Below are positions 26,812-35,509 of a stretch of 64,000 nt of DNA, one piece after another (within the stretch, counting starts at the first letter, position 1; every line of letters begins with the position of its first letter). The notes under the pieces were generated by a model. It was not told the origin of the DNA, did not search any database, and saw only the letters and a list, made by a program, of their open reading frames with translations. The position numbers and the translations under genes were made by a program. The stretch is from Nesterenkonia sp. PF2B19 (GTDB lineage Bacteria > Actinomycetota > Actinomycetes > Actinomycetales > Micrococcaceae). The stretch is taken from the NCBI RefSeq assembly GCF_001758425.2, contig NZ_MDSS02000009.1:28125-92124 (forward strand). Direction: 5' to 3'.

Positions 26812-27813
26812 TCACCCTTCAGGACGATCGGGCCGCGGCCGCTGTGACATCGGCGCCTCGCGCTGTGACATCGACGCCTCACGCTGGGACGCCCGAGCCT
26901 GCTGGAACTCCTCCTTGAGCCGCCAGATGTCGCTGACCGGCCCCAGATGACGCAGCTTGTCCGGGTTGCTCACGGCACGGATCATCTCCACTCCGTCCTC
27001 GGAGATCTCCAGGATGACCGCATTGACGATCTCGCCGTCCTCGGTCCGGGTGAGCAGGCCGGAGGAGCCGTTGATCTCCCGGGACTCCAGGCGCACTCCG
27101 ATCGCGGCCATCGGCGCGCCGACCGAGGCCAGCAGGCGAGCGACCTTGTCCCGGCCGGACACCGGATGCGGCACCGACGGAGCCTTGCCGCCGCCGTCGC
27201 CGACCATGGTGACCTCCGCGGTGAGGAGATCCCGAAGACCCTCCAGATCACCATGTCGGAAGGCGGCGATGAACCGGCGGGTGAGCTCCTGCCGGGTCTG
27301 AGGGTCGGCGGCGTAGCGGGGGCGGGGCAAGGCCATATGCTTCCTGGCGCGGACGGCCAGCTGCCGGCAGGCCGCCTCGGAGCGTTCCACGGTCTCGGCG
27401 ATGTCCGCATAGTCGAAGGAGAAGACCTCCCGCAGGACGTAGACCGCCCGCTCCAGCGGGCTCAGGCGTTCCAGCAGGAGCAGCGATGCCATGGAGATCG
27501 ACTCGTCCCGCTCGGCCGCCGCGGCGGGGTCGTCGTCGTGATCGGTGAGGACAGGCTCCGGCAGCCAATGCCCCACATAGTGTTCGCGCTGGAGCCGGGA
27601 GGACCGCAGAACGTCCACGGCGAGCCGGGTGACCACAGTGGTCAGGAAGGCGCGCGGCGTCTCCACGACGGCGTCGGTGCGCGCATAGCGCAACCAGGCG
27701 TCCTGGAGGACGTCCTCCGCCTCGGCGGCGCTGCCGAGGATCCGGTAGGCCAGGGAGAACAGCAGTGGTCGGAGCTCGGTGAACTCCTCGGTGCGCTGGT
27801 GCTGCGTCCCCAT
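26812..27813 (-). CDS. ECF41 family RNA polymerase sigma factor (SigJ-like)
   Basis: A 333-residue sigma factor. Region 2 is PLLFSLAYRILGSAAEAEDV; the linker carries HWLPEPV, a diagnostic ECF41 motif; region 4 is LSPLERAVYVLREVF and AACRQLAVRARKHM. A SnoaL-like C-terminal domain follows (LTRRFIAAFRHGDLEGLRDLL) with the family motifs DGGGKA and NPDKL. In ECF41 this domain regulates sigma activity in place of an anti-sigma factor. The start follows AGGAGG. A short tandem repeat forms the tail. It follows a methyltransferase gene by 25 bases and precedes a DUF6069 gene, and probably all three form one operon. Confidence 0.92.
   Translation of the reverse strand: MGTQHQRTEEFTELRPLLFSLAYRILGSAAEAEDVLQDAWLRYARTDAVVETPRAFLTTVVTRLAVDVLRSSRLQREHYVGHWLPEPVLTDHDDDPAAAAERDESISMASLLLLERLSPLERAVYVLREVFSFDYADIAETVERSEAACRQLAVRARKHMALPRPRYAADPQTRQELTRRFIAAFRHGDLEGLRDLLTAEVTMVGDGGGKAPSVPHPVSGRDKVARLLASVGAPMAAIGVRLESREINGSSGLLTRTEDGEIVNAVILEISEDGVEMIRAVSNPDKLRHLGPVSDIWRLKEEFQQARASQREASMSQREAPMSQRPRPDRPEG
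26823..26849 (-). promoter_or_regulatory. ECF41-type promoter inside the 3' end of the sigma factor gene
   Basis: On the minus strand TGTCACA (26849-26843) is followed after exactly 16 bases by CGTC (26826-26823). TGTCACA-N16-CGTC is the promoter pattern reported for ECF41 sigma factors. It points at the DUF6069 gene starting at 26767. A second TGTCACA lies 21 bases upstream (26870-26864) as part of a tandem repeat. Confidence 0.65.
26841..26893. repeat. 21-bp repeat at the sigma factor C-terminus
   Basis: GCTGTGACATCGGCGCCTCGC (26841-26861) is followed by a copy with two changes (26862-26882) and a partial third (from 26883). On the coding strand it encodes the repeated tail SQREAS-MSQREAP-MSQR of the sigma factor. 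Each full copy carries one TGTCACA element. Confidence 0.75.
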
Positions 27814-27838
27814 GGGTCCTCCTCGTGTCGACGTGTTC

Positions 27839-28659
27839 TCAGGGGGCCCGGGTCGTCTGCGCGGCGGGGTCAGAGCTCTCCGCAGCCTCGAGGGGGAGGC
27901 GCCAGACGGAGACGTGCTGCTCCGAGTCTGCGGTGAACTCCGCGCCGTGCCAGTCGGCGGTGCGTCGTTCCAGCTCCATCCCGGCCATCTGGGCCATCAG
28001 GTCCAGCTCGGCGGGCCAGGCGTAGCGCTGTTCGCTGCGGCCCTGCTCGCCGCGCCGAGGCCAGTGGTGGTAGGAGGTCAGCCGCTGGGTGACCGGGTCG
28101 ATGACGTCGAAGCCAGGTGTTCCTCAGAGACGTCGAAAGGGCAGGTCAGCTGGCCGGGAGGCAGTCGACGCAGCGGTGGGACGCCCAGCTCCACCACGAA
28201 GCGGCCGCCCGGCATCAGGTGGCGGGCCGCGTTGCGGAAGCAGGCGACCTGCTCCTGCTGGGTGAGCAGGTTCGAGATCGTGTTGTACACCAGGTACACC
28301 AGGCTGAACCGGCCCGGGACATGTGTGGTGGCCATGTCGCCCACGGTCACCGGGATCCTCTCGGCGCCGGCCTTGGCGCGCAGCTGCTCCACCATCGGCT
28401 CCGAGAGCTCGATGCCGTGGACCGGGACCCCACGGGCGGCCAGGGGAACGGCGACCCGCCCGCTCCCCACGGCGAACTCGAGAGCGGTGCCGCCGTCCGC
28501 CAGCTGTTCCAGCAGGTCGACGGCGGGCTCCACAGCCTCCGGCGTGCCCATCCACCCGAGCGTGTCGTCATAGCGTGCGGCGGTGTGCGTATCCCATCGC
28601 TGGCTGCTGGGACCAGGAGCGGCCTGGTCGGCTGACAGGGGAGGATGCGATGACGTCAT
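27839..28659 (-). CDS. Class I SAM-dependent methyltransferase, frameshifted
   Basis: About 273 residues over two frames. The first frame has the SAM motif ALEFAVGSGRVAVPLAARG, then GIELSEPMVEQLRAKAG and FVVELGVPPLRRLPPGQ. After CPFDVSEEHLA the frame breaks near 28111-28114; reading CTGGCTTC as CTGGGCTTC continues as GFDVIDPVTQRLTSYHHW through DLMAQMAGMELERRTADW to the stop. The substrate is unknown; the DVSEEHLGFD segment suggests a small-molecule enzyme. No good ribosome binding site precedes the ATG. It directly precedes the sigma factor gene on the same strand. Confidence 0.8.
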
Positions 28660-28740
28660 GGACTGGAGCCTATCCGGGCGCCCCCGGACGCGGAACGTCT
28701 GGCGGCTCAGTCGGGCGCTGAAGGTGCGGGGCGGAGAGCG

Positions 28741-28795
28741 CCCCGGAGCACCCCGGAGCAGAACCGGAGCAGAACCGGAGCAGAGTCGGAGCGGG
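28741..28795. repeat. 11-bp tandem repeat upstream of the flavin reductase gene
   Basis: CCGGAGCAGAA-type units repeat about five times with period 10-11, the middle copies exact. The array lies 50 bases before the ATG at 28845 and may overlap the promoter. It could be a variable spacer; no binding protein is recognised. Confidence 0.6.
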
Positions 28796-28844
28796 GGCGC
28801 TCCAGGATCGGTGGCACAGGCACACCACCGATCAGGAGGAGATC

Positions 28845-29495
28845 ATGACCGTCACCGACCAGAGCACCCCGACCACCAGCCGAATCACGGACCAGGACGC
28901 CCCCGGGCTGCCGCGGCTGGCGGTGATCATCGGCAGCACCCGGCCGGACAGGTTCGCCCCCACGCCGGCCGGGTGGTTCGCGGCCGAAGCAGGGACCCAC
29001 GGCCAGTTCGACGTCGACCTCATCGACCTGGCCGAGTTCGATCTGCCCGCCCAGCTGGGCGGCAACGACCCCGACGCCGCGGCTCCCGAGGACGTCAGGC
29101 GGCTGGGCGAACGACTGGCCCGCGCTGACGCCTTCGTGGTGGTCACCCCGACCTACAACCGCAGCTATCCGCCGGCCCTGAAGGCCGCCATCGACTGGTT
29201 CTACAGCGAATGGAGCCTCAAGCCCGTCGGCTTCGTCGCCTATGGAGGTCATTTCGGGGCGTTCCCGCCCATCGAACACCTGCGCGGCGTGTTCGTGGAG
29301 TTCCATGCGGTGCCGCTGCGCGATGCCGTGGTGCTGCAGGACTTCTGGGAGCGCTTCGACCATGACGGCCGCGCCGTCGACGCTGAACGGATGGGCCGCT
29401 GGGCGCATCGGATGCTGGACCAGCTGGGCTGGTGGGCGCTCTCCTTGGCGGAGTCGCGCCAGCGGCGGCCCTACCCGGAGGGGATCGCAGAATGA
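28845..29495 (+). CDS. NADPH-dependent FMN reductase family protein
   Basis: A 216-residue flavodoxin-like reductase. LAVIIGSTRPDRFAPTPAGW is the FMN phosphate-binding loop, DAFVVVTPTYNRSYPPALKAAIDW the central signature, and GFVAYGGHFGAF the third flavin contact. AGGAGGAG precedes the ATG. Its stop overlaps the start of an MFS transporter gene (ATGA), so the two are translationally coupled. It probably reduces quinones, chromate or azo compounds; the exact substrate is open. Confidence 0.88.
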   Translation: MTVTDQSTPTTSRITDQDAPGLPRLAVIIGSTRPDRFAPTPAGWFAAEAGTHGQFDVDLIDLAEFDLPAQLGGNDPDAAAPEDVRRLGERLARADAFVVVTPTYNRSYPPALKAAIDWFYSEWSLKPVGFVAYGGHFGAFPPIEHLRGVFVEFHAVPLRDAVVLQDFWERFDHDGRAVDAERMGRWAHRMLDQLGWWALSLAESRQRRPYPEGIAE

Positions 29496-31144
29496 GCACC
29501 GCGGAGACGACAGCGGCTCGCGACGGCGGCGAGGCACCGGTCAGGGCCACGGCCCGCCAATGGGTGGGGCTCATCATCATGGTCATCCCCCTGTTCATGC
29601 TCGCCACCGATGTGACCGCCCTGTACTTGGCGATGCCGGCGATCACCGCCGATCTCGCCCCGGCGGGGTCCCAGTCCCTGTGGATCCTGCACATCGGCGA
29701 GTTCCTGACGGCGGCCACGATGATCACCTTCGGCCTGCTCACCCAGCGTGTGGGCCCCCGGCGGCTGCTGCTGGGGGCTGTGGCGGCCTACGGACTCGCC
29801 TCCCTGGTGGCGGCCTTCGCCGGAGAGGCAGAGACGCTGATCGGCGCCCGGGCGGCGCTCGGGATCGCGGCGGCGGCCTTCACCCCGGCGGGCCTGGTGC
29901 TCATCCGCACCACGTTCCGGGACGAGCGGCAGTACGGGGTGGCCTTCGCCCTGTTCATGGCCGCATTCGCCGGCGGCATGGCCGCAGGCCCCGCGGTCGG
30001 AGGGTTCATCCTGGAGCACTTCTGGTGGGGTGCGGTCTTTCTGATCAATGTGCCCATCGCGGGAGTGCTCGTGCTCTCTGGGCCGTTCTTGCTGCCCCGG
30101 AACCATGCTGACCCGACGGTGCGCCTCGACGTCGCCAGCGTGGCCCTCTCCGTGGCTGCCGTGCTGGCGCTGGTGTACGGGATGCAGGAGATGGCCGACG
30201 CCGGCCCGGCACCGGCGCCGATGCTCTCGGCCGCAGCCGGCCTGGTGCTGCTGGCGCTGTTCATCCGACGGCAACGCCGGGCCGCCCATCCGCTGCTGGA
30301 CCTGGCCCTGTTCCGCAGCTGGACGTTCCGCACGCTGATCCTGGTGCTGTTCCTGCTCTGCCTGGGGGCCGGGTTCGTCGACATGCTCATGGCTCAGCAT
30401 CTGCAGGTGGTCCGTGGGCTCAGCCCGTGGGACGCGGGGCTGGTGCTGCTGGGGCCCGCCGTGGCCGGCACGGTCGGCACGGCGGCGACTCCGCTGGTGG
30501 CCCGCCGCGGGCCCGGGCTCGCTGTGGTCCTCCTGCTCGTGGCCGGCCTGGTCGGTGTGGTGCTGGCCGTCCGTCTGCCGGCGGCCTCCGCACCGGAGGT
30601 GGCGGTCCTGCTGACAGTCATCGCCCTGCTGGTCTCCCCGCTGATGACGCTGCTCTCCCAGCGGATCATCGGGGCCGCACCCCTGGAGAAGACAGGTCCG
30701 GCCACGGCGGTGCAGGAGATCTCCGCGAGCCTCGGCGGCGCGAGCTCGATCGCGGTGTTGGGCTCCGGCGCGCTGTGGGTGCATCGCGGAGTGCTCCGTC
30801 AGGAGGTCTCCTCGGACGTGGAGCTCTCCGCGGTCGACGCCGCGGCGGAGACCTTCGGTGCGGGTCCCGCTGTGGCCGCCACGTTGCCCGCGGCAGAGGC
30901 TGAGGCGCTCACACAGGCGGCGGACGTCGGCCTGACCGTGGCGACCCAGGCGGGGTATGTGGTCTTCGGAGCGGTCCTCCTGCTCGGTGCGGCAGGTGTG
31001 CTGCTCTGGGGGCGACTGATGCGTGGCGACCACGTCGACAGGAGAGTGGACGACGGTCTGGGCGCCGGGGCGGAGGCCTCACGACCCGCTCAGGACGGAC
31101 GGCTCGCTGAGGATGCGCCGGAGCCACCGTTCCGCGGTGGGTGA
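29492..31144 (+). CDS. MFS drug exporter, 14-helix DHA2 type
   Basis: A 550-residue transporter of the EmrB/QacA group. Early helices include GLIIMVIPLFMLATDVTALY with the DHA2-typical Asp-Val-Thr, then a shortened loop signature (GLLTQRVGPRRLLL) and antiporter motif C GGMAAGPAVGGFI. Twelve to fourteen hydrophobic segments follow; the C-terminus ends in a charged tail. It is coupled to the FMN reductase gene by an ATGA overlap, suggesting joint detoxification of an aromatic or quinone compound. Its end overlaps the convergent SARP regulator gene by 66 bases. Confidence 0.88.
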   Translation: MSTAETTAARDGGEAPVRATARQWVGLIIMVIPLFMLATDVTALYLAMPAITADLAPAGSQSLWILHIGEFLTAATMITFGLLTQRVGPRRLLLGAVAAYGLASLVAAFAGEAETLIGARAALGIAAAAFTPAGLVLIRTTFRDERQYGVAFALFMAAFAGGMAAGPAVGGFILEHFWWGAVFLINVPIAGVLVLSGPFLLPRNHADPTVRLDVASVALSVAAVLALVYGMQEMADAGPAPAPMLSAAAGLVLLALFIRRQRRAAHPLLDLALFRSWTFRTLILVLFLLCLGAGFVDMLMAQHLQVVRGLSPWDAGLVLLGPAVAGTVGTAATPLVARRGPGLAVVLLLVAGLVGVVLAVRLPAASAPEVAVLLTVIALLVSPLMTLLSQRIIGAAPLEKTGPATAVQEISASLGGASSIAVLGSGALWVHRGVLRQEVSSDVELSAVDAAAETFGAGPAVAATLPAAEAEALTQAADVGLTVATQAGYVVFGAVLLLGAAGVLLWGRLMRGDHVDRRVDDGLGAGAEASRPAQDGRLAEDAPEPPFRGG

Positions 31145-34060
31145 GACCGCGCTGTCCCGCAGCGCCGCCGCGCGAGCCTGGTCACCTTCGCGGGCCGCGA
31201 GCTCAGCCAGCCCGAGTGTGGCGAACCCGGCCTCGATGTCGGACCCGATGGTGCGCCCCAGCGCCAGGGAGCGGTCCAGGTGGCCGTGCGCTCCGGTGTG
31301 GTCGCCGGCGTCGAGGGCGTGGAGTCCTTGGATGGCCTCCCAGAAGCACTCCTCGCCGCGGGCGCCCAGCCGGCGTGACAGGTCCGTGGCTTCTCGGGCT
31401 GCGGCCGCGCTGACCTCCCGATCCCCGTCGCGCTCCGCCTGGATGTGACGCATCCCGAGGACCTGCGTGAGCCCGTAGTCGTCCCCGTGCTCCCGCAGGA
31501 TCTGCTCGGCATCATGCCCGTCCGGCATGCCGACGGCCGGTTCGCCGGCGTCGAGGAGGAACCAGTCCCGCTGGGTGGAGGCGAAGGCGGCCGCGGGCAG
31601 GTCGCCGAGCGCGACGAGCCCCTCCACCGCCTCTCCCGCCACCTGCCGCCCCTGGGCACGGGACTCGGGCACGACCAGCAGCGGGGTGGCCGCGAACCAT
31701 TGGACCTGCAGCCGGGATCGCTGCGCTCTGTGGCTCGGGCCCCCCGGAGAGCTCTCGGTGCGGGCACGGAGACGGTCCAGGGCCTCGAGGATGTCCGCGG
31801 TGCTCTCGCCGGGGCTGCCGGACAGCACCGCGATGAGGACCTGCACCTGGGCGTGGGCCCCGTCGTGAGGTCCTGGGCAGGCCGCCGCCTGCCGCAGCTC
31901 GTCGAGCAGGCCTGCGGTCTCCCCGGTGATCCATCGGTGCCAGAACCAGGCGAGGATGAGGTCGACGGCGGCGGCTCCGTCCTGGACGGCCACGGCCTCC
32001 GCGAAGGCGTGGCGCAGATGGGCCCGTTCGGCGCGTATCCGGCGGACCCAGTCGCGGGCGTGGGCGGAGAACAGATAGTCCTGCGCGCAGGAGATCTCGG
32101 TGCGCCAGTGCTCCCGATGGAGGCGGGCGATGTGCTCGCGCTCGCCGGCCAGGCGCAGCTGCTCCGCCGCGTAAGCTCCCACCGACTCCAGCAGCCGGTA
32201 GCGCGTGCCGTGTTCGGTCGGTTCCGCCACCACCAGGCTGCGGTCCACCAGGCTCACCAGTGCGGGGACGACGGCCGCGCATCGCAGGGGTCCGTCCTGG
32301 CTGTCCGCGCAGACCGACTCGACGGTCTCCACCGTCCAGCTGACCGGATGGACCGCCAGCCTGCGCAGCAGGACCCGCTCCGGCTCGTCCAGCAGGGACC
32401 AGCTCCAGTCCAGCATGCCGCGGAGAGTCTGCTGGCGCCGTGGTGCCCCGCGTTCGGGGCGGCTCAGCAGGTCCAGCCTGTCGGTGAGACGGTCCAGCAG
32501 CCTCGTCGGGTCCAGGGCGGCGGTCTGGGCCGCGGCGAGCTCGAGGGCCAGGGGCAGACCGTCGAGGCGTCGGCACAGCTCGGCGACGACAGCCAGTGTG
32601 TGCGGGTCCTCCGGAAGGTCAGGGGTGACGGCCCGGGCCCGGTCGAGGAAGAACGTGACCGCGTCGTCGTCGGGTGCCTGTGCTGACAGCGGGGTCAGCG
32701 CCAGGCGCTGCTCACCGGGAAGCCCGAGCGGCTCTCGACTGGTGGCCAGGATCTTCAGCGCGTTCCCTGCGGAGAGCACGGCGTGGGCGAAGCGGGCGGC
32801 CTCATCGGCGACGTGTTCGCAGTTGTCGAGCAGCAGCAGGCCTCCGGTGGCCTGCAGGGCCGCCGTCAGCCGATCGAGGAGGTCCCGGCTCTCCTCGCGC
32901 AGCTGGGTGAGCCCGATGCTCTCGGCGACCAGCCGAGCGACCCGAGCGGGACCCGTGTCAGGGGGCGGGCAGGCGTCGAGCGAGCTGAGGTCGACGAACC
33001 ACGCCGCGTCGCCGGACTTCTCGGAGAGCAGCTCGGCGGCACGCACCGCCAGGCGGGTCTTCCCCACGCCGCCGATCCCCAGGACGGTGACCAGCGGGCT
33101 CCGCGTGAGTCGCAGCTCCACCTCGCGGAGCTCGGGCATGCGGCCCAGGAAGGACGAGGCGAACACCGGCAGCCGTGGCGCCGGCGCGGCTTCCGGGCGG
33201 TGCGCCGCAGCGTCGGGTCGGTGGAACACAGAGTCATGATCCTGTGGACGGTCCTGCAGCCTGGGGTCCTGCTGAAGGATGCGCACGTGCAGGTGGGAGG
33301 TCTCCGGATCCGGGTCCGCTCCGAGCTCTTCGGCCAGGTGGCGTCGGTGCCGTTCGTAGACGCCCAGCGCGTCCGGGTGGCGATGGGCCCGATGCAGGGC
33401 CAGCATCAGGGCACGGGTCAGGCGGGCGCGCAGGGGGTGGTGCGCGGCCAGGGGCTCCAGCACGGTGACGGACTCCTGTGCCTGACCGACCTCGAGCAGC
33501 GCCTCTGCCAGCGATTCGGCGGCCTCCAGCCGCAGCTCGTGCAGCTGTCCGATCTCCGGGGCGAGCCAGGTGGCGTCCCGGAGCTCCGCATAGGGCTCAC
33601 CGCGCCACAGCTGCAGGGCCGCACGCAGCAGCTCGGTCCGCTCGGCGAGGGCCTCCGATCCGCGGGCGCGGACGATCAGCTGCCTGAACTCCTCGGCATC
33701 GACCTCCACCTCAAGTTCCCTCTCGGGCTCCTGAGCACCTCCGGAGCCTCCCGCTGCGGGTGCCGGGGCGCTGGTGGAGAGCCTATGGCCGCCCGGCCCG
33801 CTGCTCAGCAGGGCTCGGCCCCCGGGTTCGGTCTCGTCCAGAGCCGACCGCAGCTGAGACAGCTTGGCCTGCAGCACACGGGTCGGGTGGGCCGGGAGGT
33901 CCCCGCCCCAGACGCGATCGATCAGGGTGTCAGCAGGCACGGCGTCACTCAGGTCCACGGCGAGAGCGGCCAGGACGGCGCGGACCTTGCGCTCGCGGAC
34001 CTCCACCGCCTGACCTGTGGAGGTCCGCAGCCGGATGGGGCCCAGGACCTCGATCTTCAT
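31079..34060 (-). CDS. Large SARP/AfsR-type regulator with NB-ARC ATPase
   Basis: A 993-residue regulator. Residues 1-95 are an OmpR-type winged helix (MKIEVLGPIRLRT, VRERKVRAVLAALAVD, RVLQAKLSQLRSAL). Residues about 120-265 are the bacterial transcriptional activation domain (ALQLWRGEPYAELRDATWL; RALMLALHRAHRHPDALGVY). An ATPase follows with Walker A VLGIGGVGKTRLAVRAAELL, LLLLDNCEHV and GLPLALELAAA. The C-terminal 400 residues look like TPR-type helices. SARPs activate secondary metabolite or stress genes, but no biosynthetic cluster is nearby; the coupled reductase and MFS genes are the obvious candidate targets. Confidence 0.92.
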   Translation of the reverse strand: MKIEVLGPIRLRTSTGQAVEVRERKVRAVLAALAVDLSDAVPADTLIDRVWGGDLPAHPTRVLQAKLSQLRSALDETEPGGRALLSSGPGGHRLSTSAPAPAAGGSGGAQEPERELEVEVDAEEFRQLIVRARGSEALAERTELLRAALQLWRGEPYAELRDATWLAPEIGQLHELRLEAAESLAEALLEVGQAQESVTVLEPLAAHHPLRARLTRALMLALHRAHRHPDALGVYERHRRHLAEELGADPDPETSHLHVRILQQDPRLQDRPQDHDSVFHRPDAAAHRPEAAPAPRLPVFASSFLGRMPELREVELRLTRSPLVTVLGIGGVGKTRLAVRAAELLSEKSGDAAWFVDLSSLDACPPPDTGPARVARLVAESIGLTQLREESRDLLDRLTAALQATGGLLLLDNCEHVADEAARFAHAVLSAGNALKILATSREPLGLPGEQRLALTPLSAQAPDDDAVTFFLDRARAVTPDLPEDPHTLAVVAELCRRLDGLPLALELAAAQTAALDPTRLLDRLTDRLDLLSRPERGAPRRQQTLRGMLDWSWSLLDEPERVLLRRLAVHPVSWTVETVESVCADSQDGPLRCAAVVPALVSLVDRSLVVAEPTEHGTRYRLLESVGAYAAEQLRLAGEREHIARLHREHWRTEISCAQDYLFSAHARDWVRRIRAERAHLRHAFAEAVAVQDGAAAVDLILAWFWHRWITGETAGLLDELRQAAACPGPHDGAHAQVQVLIAVLSGSPGESTADILEALDRLRARTESSPGGPSHRAQRSRLQVQWFAATPLLVVPESRAQGRQVAGEAVEGLVALGDLPAAAFASTQRDWFLLDAGEPAVGMPDGHDAEQILREHGDDYGLTQVLGMRHIQAERDGDREVSAAAAREATDLSRRLGARGEECFWEAIQGLHALDAGDHTGAHGHLDRSLALGRTIGSDIEAGFATLGLAELAAREGDQARAAALRDSAVSPTAERWLRRILSEPSVLSGS

Positions 34061-34113
34061 GCGCCCCAGTCTAGGTCCGCCCCGGGTTCCAGCTGCTGCA
34101 TTCCGTGGACGCA

Positions 34114-34530
34114 TCACCTCAGCCCCAGGCATCCGCCGGCGGCCCGGCTCGTGCGCTGCCGACAGCCTCCCACCCGCCGCCGGCAGAGCCCGGGGGCTCC
34201 GCGGCCCCGCCCGAGCAGCTTCGGCAGGACCGGGACCACCACCTCCACCACGGCCTCGGTGCCGTGGTCTCCGGTGATCACGCAGTGCCGCAGCATCACG
34301 CCATTCCGGGTGGCGACGTCGTCGGCCACGGTGCACGGGTCCCCGGTGGTGAGGCCCCGGGCGGAATCTGCTGCGGCGAGGGCGGCGAGATCTGCCCCGC
34401 GGGCGGCCTGGGCGGCCGCCACAGCCGCAGAGCCGACCACATGGACCACCCCGATGAGCATCATCAGGGCAGCGATCGCCGCCAGGGTCAGCACCGTCCC
34501 GGAGCCACGCTCCTCCTGGTGGGCGATCAT
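34114..34530 (-). CDS. TadE-like protein of the Tad/helicase neighbourhood
   Basis: A 138-residue pseudopilin-like protein. RGSGTVLTLAAIAALMMLIGVV is the transmembrane start, followed by AARGADLAALAAADSAR, typical for the actinobacterial Rv3654c-like TadE relatives, and DVATRNGVMLRHC. The last 35 residues are Arg/Gly-rich and may reflect another frameshift, since relatives usually end sooner. Its ATG overlaps the TadE stop (ATGA), so it belongs to the same operon as TadE and the DUF4244 pilin. Confidence 0.78.
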   Translation of the reverse strand: MIAHQEERGSGTVLTLAAIAALMMLIGVVHVVGSAAVAAAQAARGADLAALAAADSARGLTTGDPCTVADDVATRNGVMLRHCVITGDHGTEAVVEVVVPVLPKLLGRGRGAPGLCRRRVGGCRQRTSRAAGGCLGLR

Positions 34531-34960
34531 GGCGGCCCACCCGGAGGCGCGCCGCCCAGGGAGGGCTGCTCCACGCGGGCCGAGGCGTCAGCGGTCTGCT
34601 CAGCGGAGAGCTCCACGAGTCCGAGGAGCCGCACCGGGCGGACGAGCCTCACCCGGGCATGCTCGCCGTCGCGGGAGATGCTGACCTGCACGGACTCGCC
34701 TGCCACCCGCTGGACGACCTCCCGTGCCGAGGCTTCGGTCTCACCCCGGGCCAGTTCCCGAGCGGCCGCGCGGGCGCCCTCTTCGAGGGTCACCTGCGCG
34801 GCGCGTGCATGCCCAGCCCGAGGAGCAGCGTGAGGATCAGGACGGCGGCTGGGAGCGCGGCCGCGAACTCCCCGCTCACCGCACCGCCGTCGTCGTGGAT
34901 CCCCGGGGCTCGGCCCCTGGGTCGGCTCCTGGGCCGGCCCACGTCGTCCTCCACTCTCAT
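34527..34960 (-). CDS. TadE family pseudopilin, frameshifted
   Basis: A TadE-like protein read in two frames. The first gives the charged leader and helix GEFAAALPAAVLILTLLLGLG; the second gives VTLEEGARAAARELARGE and ESVQVSISRDGEHARVRLV. Reading GCGCCGCG as GCGGCCGCG near 34797-34804 joins them as GMHAAAQVTLEEGARAAARE, the expected TadE pattern. TadE is a minor pilin-like component assembled with Flp. It lies between the DUF4244 pilin gene and the TadE-like gene. Confidence 0.78.
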
Positions 34961-34983
34961 CGGCTGCACCTCTGGCTGCCTGA

Positions 34984-35220
34984 TCAGAGGGTGAGGGCCC
35001 GCTGGACGATGCCGGCGAGCATCTCCCGAACCTCGCCGGAGGACAGCACCGCCACCAGCAGCCCGGCGAAGCCGACGGCGGCCAGCATGACGATGCCGTA
35101 TTCGGCAGTGGCGAGACCGTCCTCCTCCTGATGGAGCTCTCGGAGAAGCTCCTCCATGCCGGAGTCTCGGCGGCCCGCCGGCGGGCGGTCCTGTGAGGGG
35201 AGCATCGTGAGTGACGCCAT
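34984..35220 (-). CDS. DUF4244 / Flp-type pilin
   Basis: A 78-residue pilin-like protein. EEDGLATAEYGIVMLAAVGFAG is the Flp-type prepilin signature: a Gly then the Thr-Ala-Glu-Tyr core, with the hydrophobic assembly helix after it. That matches DUF4244 proteins, which are encoded in actinobacterial Tad loci. It is the first gene of the minus-strand Tad part; a Shine-Dalgarno-like AAGGA lies about 10 bases upstream. It would be the major subunit built by the TadA-TadB-TadC machinery encoded at 16-19 kb. Confidence 0.85.
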   Translation of the reverse strand: MASLTMLPSQDRPPAGRRDSGMEELLRELHQEEDGLATAEYGIVMLAAVGFAGLLVAVLSSGEVREMLAGIVQRALTL

Positions 35221-35472
35221 GGTGATCAGTCCTTCCAGATCCTGCGGTTCGATGGCTCCGCCCGGGGCCGGGCGGTCCTTCGATCCTGGTCCCCGGGGGA
35301 CGGGGGCAGAAGGGCGAGCCCGTGCCCTGTGGACAGCCCCGCGTGTCCCACGTCTCGTCGTGCAGCTGTGGAGGAGCTCCGGACCCCGCCGACGGTGCGA
35401 GCCAGAGCCCGGCTGGGGGCTGTGACCCACACGCCATCTGTGACGCCGCGCGACGACGGCGTACCCGCCCAC

Positions 35473-35509
35473 ATGACGGAATCCTTCAGCCTCCGCTAGG
35501 CTGAAGGAT
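35473..35509 (+). promoter_or_regulatory. Promoter of the first met operon, within a hairpin
   Basis: ATGACG (35473-35478) and TAGGCT (35497-35502), 18 bases apart, fit a vegetative promoter placing the RNA start near 35509, right before the riboswitch. The segment 35481-35509 is also a perfect inverted repeat with 12-base arms (ATCCTTCAGCCT and its complement) around five bases, so the -10 box lies in one arm. This may be an operator for a second level of control. Confidence 0.5.

Noticed and set aside
32783..34684. Long plus-strand frame across the SARP gene
   Set aside because: Antisense to a recognised regulator; no family features and no ribosome binding site.
19296..35500. Genomic island or integrated mobile element
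   Set aside because: No integrase, transposase, tRNA target or flanking repeats were found, and GC content is like the surroundings; an inversion explains the layout better.
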